From Geobacteraceae bacterium GWC2_55_20 (GTDB lineage Bacteria > Desulfobacterota > Desulfuromonadia > Geobacterales > Pseudopelobacteraceae), in assembly GCA_001802125.1 (NCBI GenBank), contig MGZK01000100.1:1-50103 (forward strand): DNA of 50,103 nt, in the 5' to 3' direction. Position numbers and translations under genes: made by a program. Each line of letters opens with the position of its first letter. Position 1 is the first letter of the stretch. Positions 16,412 to 25,400 of this stretch are shown one piece after another. The notes beneath the pieces are model-generated. The model did no database searches, was not told the DNA's origin, and was given only the letters and a program-made list of their open reading frames with translations.

Positions 16412-18271
16412 ATGGAGAACATGCCTTTGACCTCCAAATACGAACGATACAGCAAAGAAGAACTGGTAAAAATCATTGAGGACCGCGACCGCAAGCCTAA
16501 ATTCGGGCTGGTCTGGGAGCGAGACGATATTGAATTTGACCGCTCGTTCAACCAGGATTTTGTAGCTCTTGATGCAATCGGTGAACTCTCGTGCGGAGTG
16601 GGGCCATGGAGCAATCTCCTCATCGAAGGGGACAACTTCGACGCGCTGCGCTACCTGCGCATGACCCATGCGGGCAGAATAAAATGCATCTGTATTGATC
16701 CCCCCTATAACACCGGCAACAAAGATTTCATCTATAACGACCGTTTTGTGGACAAGGACGATCTCTACAAACACAGTAAATGGCTTGAATTCATGTACCG
16801 ACGGTTCCTGCTCGCCCGCGACCTGCTGGCCGAGGATGGGGTGCTGTTGGTCTGCATCAACGATGAAAACCGCTCCAAGCTGGAATTGTTGCTGGATCAG
16901 GCGTTGCCGGGAATGCGAATCGGTTCTTTCACCTGGAGAACCAAGGATACCGGCAACGATGCCGGTGGGAATTTCAGCCAGGTGCATGAGCATGTGCTTG
17001 TGTACGGAGGCAAGGAGTTCTCGTTCAACGGCAAGCCGCTCAATACTGGCAAGTATCGCAATCCGGACAATGACCCGAATGGTCCGTGGTGTGCCGATCC
17101 TATTACCTGCAATAAAACATACAAGGAAAGAGCAAATCTTTACTATCCGATTCAAAACCCGAAAACCGGCTACTGGTATCCCTGCGACCCCAATCGAGTT
17201 TGGGCTTTTACAAGCGAGAAGAACTTAAAAGCCGATACAAAAATTCGTTCAGAAACGATTGAGGAGTTCATCAGGCGCAATCTGATCATCTTCCCGGAGT
17301 GCAAGCCTAACGCTGTCATGTTCTTTTCGACCAAAGAAGAGCTGCTTGCGGCGATTCGTGCCGGTAAAGGACCGGTATTGCCAAAAAAGAAAACACCGCT
17401 GCTGAAGGAAGATTTGTCGGACCTTGATTTCTGGGTAGGCAAGCCGATTGCTAAGGGACGGCCATCCAAGAAGTCTTATCTGCAAGGCAAAACCAAGATG
17501 TTTTCTCCGGTTTCCTCCTGGATTGCTGGAATCAATGAAGATATTGATTTTCTCTTTGATGAAGACTCCGAAGAACTTGAACTGCTCCGTTCTCAGCGTG
17601 GCGGCGAGGGAACAGATGCGGTTTCAGAGATTCTTGGAACTAAAGCGTTCAATTTCCCCAAACCACCCTCTCTTATCCGCAATATCCTGCGACAGGCTAC
17701 GCAATCAGATGACCACGTCATGGACTTCTTCGCCGGGTCCGGCACCACCGCCCAGGCGGTGTTGGAGCTGAACCGGGAGGACGACGGCAACCGGCGCTTC
17801 ATTCTAGTGTCGTCAACAGAAGCCACCGCCGATGAACCCGAGAAGAACATCTGCCGCGATGTCTGCGCCGAGCGTGTCCGCCGGGTAATAAACGGGTACG
17901 GCACAACTGCCGGAACCGGCGGTGACTTCGCCTATCTGCGTGTACGCCGCATAGCGCATGAAGCGGTCTTGTCAGATATCGACCATTCACAGGTCTGGAC
18001 GGCATTGCAGTTGATCCACCGGCAATCTTTCGCTCCCTATGATGCTACCCGGCAACTTCAGGAGTCTTTACACGCCGATGGCGGGCTAATCTATGCGGCA
18101 ACCATCAACGATGAAGCCGTTACCCGAATTGTCGGGCTTGCCGCTGACTCCCCACACCTGACCGTCTACACCTGGCAGCCAGGACTGCTGCGGGAACGGC
18201 TGGCGGCGCAGAACATCACCATCGAGCAGATCCCACAATTCCTGGTCAGCCGGTTCGGGGTGGCGTCATGA
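16412..18271 (+). CDS. Type III restriction-modification adenine methyltransferase (Mod)
   Basis: A 619-residue beta-class N6-adenine DNA methyltransferase. The catalytic motif DPPYNTG (96-102) precedes the SAM-binding FAGSGTT (440-446), the order that defines beta-class enzymes, and both are intact. LLIEGDNFDALRYL lies just ahead of the catalytic motif, as in type III Mod proteins. The variable middle (about 180-420) should hold the target-recognition domain, so the recognition site is unknown. ATG 16412 has little ribosome site; an in-frame ATG at 16421 is an alternative. The stop overlaps the res start by four bases. In the type III complex this subunit recognises and methylates DNA and recruits Res. 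Confidence 0.93.
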   Translation: MENMPLTSKYERYSKEELVKIIEDRDRKPKFGLVWERDDIEFDRSFNQDFVALDAIGELSCGVGPWSNLLIEGDNFDALRYLRMTHAGRIKCICIDPPYNTGNKDFIYNDRFVDKDDLYKHSKWLEFMYRRFLLARDLLAEDGVLLVCINDENRSKLELLLDQALPGMRIGSFTWRTKDTGNDAGGNFSQVHEHVLVYGGKEFSFNGKPLNTGKYRNPDNDPNGPWCADPITCNKTYKERANLYYPIQNPKTGYWYPCDPNRVWAFTSEKNLKADTKIRSETIEEFIRRNLIIFPECKPNAVMFFSTKEELLAAIRAGKGPVLPKKKTPLLKEDLSDLDFWVGKPIAKGRPSKKSYLQGKTKMFSPVSSWIAGINEDIDFLFDEDSEELELLRSQRGGEGTDAVSEILGTKAFNFPKPPSLIRNILRQATQSDDHVMDFFAGSGTTAQAVLELNREDDGNRRFILVSSTEATADEPEKNICRDVCAERVRRVINGYGTTAGTGGDFAYLRVRRIAHEAVLSDIDHSQVWTALQLIHRQSFAPYDATRQLQESLHADGGLIYAATINDEAVTRIVGLAADSPHLTVYTWQPGLLRERLAAQNITIEQIPQFLVSRFGVAS

Positions 18272-20712
18272 ATGTAACCCCAAAAAAATACCAGGGTGAA
18301 GCCAAGGACAGCGTTCTGGAGATATTCCGCTATGCCTGCAAACAGATCGACGAAGCACAAGACCAGCAAAGCAGGCTTGCCGCCAGCGCCTACAACGGCT
18401 GTGTCCTGATTCAGGCTCCGACCGGTGCAGGGAAAACCCTAATTGCCGGAATGGTGGCGGAAGAATTTTCAAAAGAAACGAAAATTGTCTGGCTCTGGTT
18501 CACCCCCTTCGCCGGGCTGGTAGAACAGGCGCGTATCTCCATTAAATATGACTTCCAGGGGCTCCGGGTGCGGGATATTACCTGCGAGCGGGTTGCCCGA
18601 GGCACACGCAGCGGGGATGTGTTCGTGACTACCTGGGCATCGGTGGCGGCGAGTCGTAAGGAAGCGAAACGGATTCGTCGCGATGGCGATGAGTCGGTTT
18701 CGCTGGATCATTTTCTAGAACAACTCCGGGCAAGCGGCTTCAAGGTCGGCGTATTGGTCGACGAGGCCCATCACACCTTTTCCACCGGCACAGAGGCGGT
18801 AAAGTTTTACCGAGAAGTGCTCAAGCCTGAATTTACCCTGATGATTACCGCCACCCCCGACGACCAGGATGCGGAAAACTTCCGCAAGTCTTCAGGTATA
18901 GTCAAAATGCACCGGATCACGGTAAGCCGTCTGGATGCGGTGGAAGCGAAGCTTATCAAGGGGGGTATCAAGTCGGTTGCCTACATTGCCGGAGATCAGC
19001 ACCGCGATCTGGTGGATTTCGGCTTGGCGGCTCTGACTGACGGGGTCCGTGTCCACCTATCAATCAAGGCGCAACTGGCGGTTGAGGGTATCGATATGGT
19101 TCCTCTGATGCTGGTGCAGGTGGATTCGTCGGAAAAGAGCGTAGCCAAGGCAAAGAAAGACCTGATGTCTCTCGGAATCAGGGAAGACGCGATTGCCGTC
19201 TATACCTCCAAGGAACCTGACGACGAACTGCTTGCCGTAGCGCGTGACGAATCACGGGAAGTGCTTATTTTCAAAATGGCCGTGGCTCTGGGATTTGACG
19301 CGCCGCGAGCATTTACGCTTGTTTCCATGCGGGGCGCACAGGACAGGGATTTTGGCGTCCAGATTGTGGGGCGCATCCTGCGGGTAGACCGACGGCTGCA
19401 AGGCAGGCAGGTAAACGACCTACTCAAGTATGGCTATGTTTTTCTGGCCGATGCCGAGAAGCAGACCGGCTTGACCGGAGCGGCAGACAAGATCAACGCC
19501 ATCCGCACGGAAATGTCGGCAATAAGCCCCTTTACCATGCTGGTAAATGTTGCTGGACAGAAGAGCGTCCAGGTGGTACAGAACGGCCAACCATCCATGC
19601 TGGCAAACCCCTGGGAGCCGCCTGTAATCCCGGAATGGAAGACAGAGGCAGACTCCCCCGCCTCTGCGCAAACGACCACTCAAGACTTGCTTGCCGGTTT
19701 CATCCTGCCGCCGGCTAATCCACCGGACAGGGTCTCGACAGGCACTACGCCATACCCGCCTTCTTCGCAACCGCCACCGGGACAACAGCAATATTTGTTA
19801 CGTGATGGTATTCCCCGCGTATTCAAGACCGAGCGCCTTAATCTGAATACCTCCGGGTTACTGCAATGTGTTGAAAAGAGAATAAAATTTGACGACAAAG
19901 TGCTGACATCAGGTTTGCGCCAGGCGGTAAATATCAGGCGCAAGGAAGAGGAAATTTTTACCCATGATGTGACATATGGAGAATTTCAGGCCCGGCTTTC
20001 CGATGCGGATATAGCAATCCGCGGCCAGCGGTTATTGTTTGAACCGGACTACCTTGACCCTCGGGAATTGCAGAAGGCGCTACTTAATCGGCTTGCGGCT
20101 GAATGCAGGGACAAGGGCTTTGATGACCTGCTGGAGTCGCCTGAGAAACTACAGCGTGCGATGCACCTTATCCTTATCTCCCACAAAAACCTTCTGCGTG
20201 ACGCGGTGCGCACCTGTTGCGCCCAACATGCGGAACTGGCGGACACTGCGCCGCTCCCGCAAACCGTCACCTGGCCGACAGGGTGCGTGACCTCCCGGCT
20301 TGGCGTGTACGATGTATTTCCGCCGGATCTGAATAAAGACGAGCTGGCCTTTGCCCAGTTGCTTGATGCCGACATGTCGGAAACCGTGGAATGGTGGAAT
20401 CGAAACGAGCGCAGCAAGCCCCATTCGGTCGGTCTGGTTATGCCGGACGGCAAAGGATACTTTCCGGATTTTATGGTGAAGGTGAAGGGGAGAAGTAAGG
20501 GGGACGGTATCCTGTTGATCGAGGTTAAAGGCGAATTTCTCATCAACAGCCTGAATACCCCCGACAAGGCCTTGGCATCGCACAAGCTCTACCGCAAGCC
20601 GTTGATGGTTATGCAGGATTCGGGACGCTGGATGACGCTCCGCTATAACGAGAAGACCGACAAACTGGAGCCGGATGCGGTGTTCCGGGTGGATGCGCTG
20701 GCGGAGTATTGA
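18268..20712 (+). CDS. Type III restriction enzyme helicase/nuclease subunit (Res)
   Basis: An 814-residue SF2 translocase with a C-terminal nuclease. Helicase motifs: Walker A APTGAGKT (50-57), DEAH-type VDEAHH (164-169), TATP (194-197) and motif VI QIVGRILR (365-372). A Pro/Gln-rich linker near residues 475-515 separates it from the C-terminal half. That half ends in a PD-(D/E)xK nuclease site: PD (733-734) in YFPDFMVKVKG, and E752-x-K754 in LLIEVKGE. All catalytic residues are present, so it should be active. The ATG overlaps the mod stop (ATGA), as expected for a type III pair. Confidence 0.93.
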   Translation: MNVTPKKYQGEAKDSVLEIFRYACKQIDEAQDQQSRLAASAYNGCVLIQAPTGAGKTLIAGMVAEEFSKETKIVWLWFTPFAGLVEQARISIKYDFQGLRVRDITCERVARGTRSGDVFVTTWASVAASRKEAKRIRRDGDESVSLDHFLEQLRASGFKVGVLVDEAHHTFSTGTEAVKFYREVLKPEFTLMITATPDDQDAENFRKSSGIVKMHRITVSRLDAVEAKLIKGGIKSVAYIAGDQHRDLVDFGLAALTDGVRVHLSIKAQLAVEGIDMVPLMLVQVDSSEKSVAKAKKDLMSLGIREDAIAVYTSKEPDDELLAVARDESREVLIFKMAVALGFDAPRAFTLVSMRGAQDRDFGVQIVGRILRVDRRLQGRQVNDLLKYGYVFLADAEKQTGLTGAADKINAIRTEMSAISPFTMLVNVAGQKSVQVVQNGQPSMLANPWEPPVIPEWKTEADSPASAQTTTQDLLAGFILPPANPPDRVSTGTTPYPPSSQPPPGQQQYLLRDGIPRVFKTERLNLNTSGLLQCVEKRIKFDDKVLTSGLRQAVNIRRKEEEIFTHDVTYGEFQARLSDADIAIRGQRLLFEPDYLDPRELQKALLNRLAAECRDKGFDDLLESPEKLQRAMHLILISHKNLLRDAVRTCCAQHAELADTAPLPQTVTWPTGCVTSRLGVYDVFPPDLNKDELAFAQLLDADMSETVEWWNRNERSKPHSVGLVMPDGKGYFPDFMVKVKGRSKGDGILLIEVKGEFLINSLNTPDKALASHKLYRKPLMVMQDSGRWMTLRYNEKTDKLEPDAVFRVDALAEY

Positions 20713-20755
20713 GGGGGTGACACTCTCGCCACACCCTGACGCCGGTTGAATTCAC

Positions 20756-20783
20756 AAAAAAAGGGAACAAATTTAAATTCCCT
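20756..20783 (-). terminator. Predicted rho-independent terminator (minus strand)
   Basis: Read on the minus strand, a six-base stem AGGGAA/TTCCCT with a ten-base AT loop is followed at once by seven T residues. The stem is weak in length but the T tract is clean. It lies at the end of the short transcript predicted from the promoter at 20885-20912. Confidence 0.5.
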
Positions 20784-20878
20784 GTTATTCTTTTCAGCTA
20801 TTCACATTGATTGCTTCAGCTCAAACGCCACCCGCTCACCACTCCTCAAAATTTCGCCCGCTATGGCTAGCTCGAATG
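20756..20878 (-). ncRNA. Predicted small RNA (or remnant of a short gene) between res and mntH
   Basis: A strong minus-strand promoter (TTGCCA, 16-base spacer, TATAAT) and a terminator frame a transcript of about 120 bases with no gene of ordinary size. One reading frame gives AIAGEILRSGERVAFELKQS followed by M and a stop, so the segment may be the tail of a lost protein-coding gene instead. No known RNA family was recognised. The remainder of the 292-base gap (20713-21004) shows no gene. Confidence 0.4.
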
Positions 20879-20884
20879 CTGGTC

Positions 20885-20912
20885 ATTATATCGTTACTTC
20901 TCTTTATGGCAA
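20885..20912 (-). promoter_or_regulatory. Strong sigma-70-type promoter, minus strand, orphan
   Basis: On the minus strand, TTGCCA (20912-20907), 16 bases, then a perfect TATAAT (20890-20885). It points away from mntH and toward the 3' end of res. No ordinary gene lies downstream before the terminator at 20756-20783. It is one of the best core-promoter matches in the window. Confidence 0.55.
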
Positions 20913-21004
20913 GCAAATACCATCGATCTGTGGGCACGTTAAATTTGCAGCTATACCGCTAGCTCACTCGACAATCCCAGATCTTACAGGTATGTTAAGT
21001 CACT

Positions 21005-22261
21005 ATGAACTGGCTATCCCACATCGGCAAACATGCCTCACGCCTGGCATCACTGGAACTATTCCGCTACATCGGTCCCGGTTTCTTCGTCACGGTAGGC
21101 TTTATTGATCCGGGCAACTGGGTAACCAACGTGGCGGCCGGCTCGCAGTTCGGCTACAAACTGCTCTGGGTGGTGACGCTCTCGACGATCATCCTGATCA
21201 TCGTCCAGCATAACGCCGCCCACCTCGGCATCGTCACCGGCCTGTGCCTGTCCGAGGCCGCCTCCAAATTCTTCAGGCCCTGGCTGCGCTTCCTGATGCT
21301 GGGGAGCGCGATGCTGGCCTGCGTCTCGACCGCATTGGCTGAGCTGTTGGGCGCCGCCATCGGCCTCAACATGCTGACCGGACTTCCGCTGATCGCCGGA
21401 GCCGTACTGTCGGCGATCTTCTCGGCCTGGATGCTCTTTTCAAAAAACTATCAACGTCTCGAAAAGTGGATCATGGGTTTTGTCTCGCTGATCGGGCTGG
21501 CCTTCATGTTTGAAATCTGGCTGGCCGACGTTTCCTGGACACAGACCCTGGCCGGCTGGGTGACACCCGCTTTTCCGGTCGGGGCGCTGCCGGTGATCAT
21601 GGGCGTGCTGGGCGCGGTGGTCATGCCGCACAACATCTTCCTGCATTCGGAAGTGATCCAGAGCCGCCAGTGGAACGCACAGGGAGATGATGTGATCCGC
21701 AAACAGCTCAAATACGAGTTTTTGGATACCCTGACCGGCATGGGCGCGGGATGGGCCATCAACAGCGCGATGATCATAATGGCCGCGGCGGTATTCTTTA
21801 AAAACGGCGTCGTGGTGACCGAACTGCCCCAGGTCACGCTCACACTGGAACCGATCTTCGGCAAACTTTCCGCCACGGTCTTCGCGCTGGGGCTGCTATT
21901 CGCCGGGCTTTCGTCGTCCGTCACCGCCGCCATGGCCGGCGGCAGCGTCTTTGCCGGCATATTCATAGAGCCGTTCGACATCAACGACCCCCATTCCCGT
22001 GTCGGCCTCACAATCACGCTGGTGGGAGCGCTGGCCGTGATCATGCTGCTCTCCAACCCCTTCCTGGGTATCCTCTGGAGCCAGATCATCCTCTCGCTCC
22101 AGCTCCCCCTGACCATCATCCCGCTGATCCTGCTGACATCATCGAAAAAGGTAATGGGCACCTACGCCAACAGGCGTTTCGGCGCAACCATACTCTGGAT
22201 CGTGGGACTGATCGTCATATTCCTGAACCTGGCCCTGCTGAAAGACATCCTGCTGGGTTGA
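21005..22261 (+). CDS. Nramp-family divalent metal transporter (MntH-like)
   Basis: Proton-coupled Mn2+/Fe2+ importer of the inner membrane. It has 418 residues and about eleven hydrophobic segments. The metal-binding motifs are both intact: DPGN in membrane segment 1 (35-38) and MPHN in segment 6 (207-210, in VMPHNIFLHSE). The start at ATG 21005 has no convincing ribosome site. No manganese riboswitch or MntR-like operator was recognised upstream. It marks the return to ordinary GC-rich sequence after the accessory island. Substrate choice between manganese and iron cannot be decided. Confidence 0.92.
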   Translation: MNWLSHIGKHASRLASLELFRYIGPGFFVTVGFIDPGNWVTNVAAGSQFGYKLLWVVTLSTIILIIVQHNAAHLGIVTGLCLSEAASKFFRPWLRFLMLGSAMLACVSTALAELLGAAIGLNMLTGLPLIAGAVLSAIFSAWMLFSKNYQRLEKWIMGFVSLIGLAFMFEIWLADVSWTQTLAGWVTPAFPVGALPVIMGVLGAVVMPHNIFLHSEVIQSRQWNAQGDDVIRKQLKYEFLDTLTGMGAGWAINSAMIIMAAAVFFKNGVVVTELPQVTLTLEPIFGKLSATVFALGLLFAGLSSSVTAAMAGGSVFAGIFIEPFDINDPHSRVGLTITLVGALAVIMLLSNPFLGILWSQIILSLQLPLTIIPLILLTSSKKVMGTYANRRFGATILWIVGLIVIFLNLALLKDILLG

Positions 22262-22307
22262 GCCCGCGCGGCTACGAATACCTGAAACTTCCCAAAATAA
22301 AACACCG

Positions 22308-22313
22308 TATAAT
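22308..22313 (+). promoter_or_regulatory. Possible -10 box for the mosaic repeat protein
   Basis: A perfect TATAAT stands alone in the 200-base gap between the Nramp gene and the mosaic protein. No good -35 lies at normal spacing (CTGAAA is 20 bases away). An imperfect CTATC/GATAG hairpin follows at about 22335-22349. Weak evidence, recorded for completeness. Confidence 0.25.
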
Positions 22314-22461
22314 TTCTGCTGCACTTTGCCTATCGTTCTGATAGTATACAGCACAACAACGGGACTTAGCAGGTCTTTATCGGCCTCTTTGTTAATTAAT
22401 CATCAGGTCTGAATCGTCACATGAATACGGGGCAAACAGGAAAGAAAAGCGGGGTACCAGC

Positions 22462-25400
22462 ATGCACAGCAAGATCATATTCGTTGTACTGTCACTTTTT
22501 GTTTTATTTGTCACCGTTTCCGCATCAGCAGCGCCGGGACAACTCGACCCGAACTTTAACGGTTCAGGCATAGCTGCGTCGCCACCGTTCAGCGGCAAAA
22601 TCAACGCTATCGTCAGACAGACGGCCGACGACATGCTGGTGGTTGCCGGCAGCCGTTTCAACGGAACCGGCAATGAGTTTGTCGTAGCCCGCTACAGCTC
22701 CGGCGGCACGCTGGACACACTGTTCGGCAACAGCGGTTGGGTCTCCACCGCTCAGGATTGGTCATCTGAAGCCTTGGCGGTCGCGCTTCAGCCGGACGGC
22801 ATGATCGTGGTTGCGGGATTCGCCAACGACAGCATGCGCGACAACATCGCCCTGGTGCGCTACACGGCAGCGGGCGCGCCGGATATGAGCTTTGGAACCA
22901 ACGGCGTGGTCAGAACCGCCATACCCGGATTAAACAGCAGGGCGCAGTCTGTTGCCGTTGACGCCAGCGGCAGGATCCTGGTTGCCGGCTATGCCGAAAA
23001 CAGCGGTTTCGCCCTGCTACGCTATACCTCCGCCGGAGTTCTCGACACGACTTTCGGCAACAACGGTGTCGTGACCACCCTGTTCCGGAGCGGGAGCGAC
23101 CTGGCCTCATGCCTGGCGATCCAGGGAGACGGAAAGATCGTCGTCGCCGGCAACAGCTCCGACGGCTACTTTCTGCTGGCCCGCTACAGCGCGGACGGCA
23201 ATCCGGACAGTCAGTTCGGCTTTGGCGGATCGGTCCTGACATCTGTCGGCATATCGGCTGGTTTGCAGGGCATTGCGCTTCAACCGGACGGAAAGATAGT
23301 TGTCGCAGGACTTGCCAGCAACTTCCCATCCAGGGACATTGTCGTGGCCCGTTATACGGACAGCGGTTCACTTGACAGCACCTTCAACTCAAATGGCATG
23401 GTGACCACCGATATCAATGGCGGCGATGACACCGCCTACGGAGTGGCACTGCAGTCTAATGGCAGGATCGTGGTTGCGGGAAGCAGCAGTAATTTCAGTG
23501 GAGAGCAACTCGCGCTGCTGCGCTACGAGAGCGACGGCAGGGCGGACTATTCCTTCGGCGCAAGCGGCAGGGTCCTCACCAGCGTGAACCTGTCGTCAAC
23601 CAGCCGGGCACAGGGCCTGCTGATCCAGCCCGACGGCAGAATCGTCGCGGCCGGCTATTACATCAACGGCAACGACAACTTGGCAGTCGCCCGCTACCTG
23701 GGGGACGTGATGGTCACATTCGCGGCCGGGGCCCACGGCACGGTCAACGGAGACCTGCTCCAGACCGCCGATGTCAACGGCAACACCACTTCGGTGACCG
23801 CGGTCGCGGACAGCGGCTACCACTTTGTCAACTGGACCGGGACCGGCGGCTTTGCCGCAAGCAGCTCCAACCCTTTATCACTGTCCAATGTGACCGAGAA
23901 CATGACCGTTACCGCCAACTTCGCGGCGGACCCGCTGGTCACATTCGTGTCCGGCGCCCATGGCACGGTCAGCGGCGCGCTGTCGCAGACCATCGTGCCC
24001 AATGGCCAGACTACCCAGGTGACCGCGGTAGCTGATGCGAATTACCATTTCGTCAACTGGACCGGAACCGGGGGCTTCCCGGGTGACACGGCCAATCCGC
24101 TGACGGTCATGAATGTGACCAACGACATGACCATCACCGCCAATTTCGCCATCGATACCCGGAACATCCAGTTTATTGCCGGGACCGGCGGGAGCATCAG
24201 CGGTGCGACGCTGCAGACGGTGAATTACGGCGGCTCGACAAGCGCGGTCACGGCCGTGCCCGAGTCCGGATACGCGCTTTTGAACTGGACCGGCCCGGCC
24301 GGATTCGCGACCACCTCCGTAAACCCGCTAACGGTGTCGAACATCACCGGCGACATGACCATCACCGCCAATTTCAGGGATTTCGTTCCACCGCTGATAT
24401 CCTCCTTCATCCTTCCGGCCACATCCTCCACGCAGTATGCAAGCCCGTTAGCGGTTACGGCAACGGACAACGTGGGCGTCGCCAGCTACTGCTTTTCCGA
24501 GGACAACAGCACCCCACCGCAAAACAGCGCCTGCTGGATACCGGCGGTACCGGCCGGGTTTAACTTTGCAGGCGGCGGTACACGGACACTCTACCTCTGG
24601 GTGCGTGACGCTGCCGGAAACATCTCGGCATCGCGTTATGCATCCATATCGATCCAGGACACGGCCGCCCCGTACACCGAGGCCTATCCCGCCGAAACCG
24701 TCTTCACTGTACCGTTCAACGTGACACTACTCTCCAGCAAGCCCGCTACGATCCACTATACAACCGACGCCAGCACGCCGACCGTATCCTCGGCGGTCTA
24801 CGCCGGACCGCTGCCGATAAGCGGATCGTTTACGCTCAAGTTTTTTGCCAGGGGTGACAACGGCGCCTCGGAAAGCGTCAAGACGATTATCTACAAGCGG
24901 CTTTCCGCTCCACTGGCGACAACCCCGGTCAACGGACCTTTCGGAAACAGCGGGATCGGGCGGGTGGTAACCTCACCGGCTTTTGCCAGCGACCGCACCC
25001 TGATCGCCGACCAGTGGGGCACGTGGTACATCAGCGCTGACAGCGGCGCGACCTGGCAGCGCTTTGCAAGCAGATACAGGGACATGGAGTTCTCCCCCGC
25101 CTTCGCTTCAGACCGGACCATGTTTGCCGTCGGCGCCGGCAATGCCGGATATCAGTTGCTGCTCAAATCGTCCGACAGCGGGGCAAGCTGGCACGCAATC
25201 AGCACGATGCCGGTCAATTCACAGCTGATGCGAGTCTCACCCACCTATGCCGAGGATGCGACACTGTTCGCCTTTGGCTTCGGCTCTTTCAGCAGATCCA
25301 CAAACGGCGGCCTCGGTTGGGTTCAGCTGACCGGCCTGCCGGTAGCGGCCAGCGTTTCAAGCGTGGCTTTTTCCCCCACCTACGCCAGCGACCACACCAT

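Noticed and set aside
20746-21108. Plus-strand open frame of 120 codons overlapping the start of the Nramp gene
   Set aside because: No ribosome site or domain, and it overlaps the clear Nramp N-terminus in another frame.
22425-22461. GEMM (c-di-GMP) riboswitch-like bases (GGGGCAAAC, GAAAG, GGGGTACC) before the mosaic protein gene
   Set aside because: The spacing is too short and the second stem and tetraloop receptor are missing; only scattered consensus words match.
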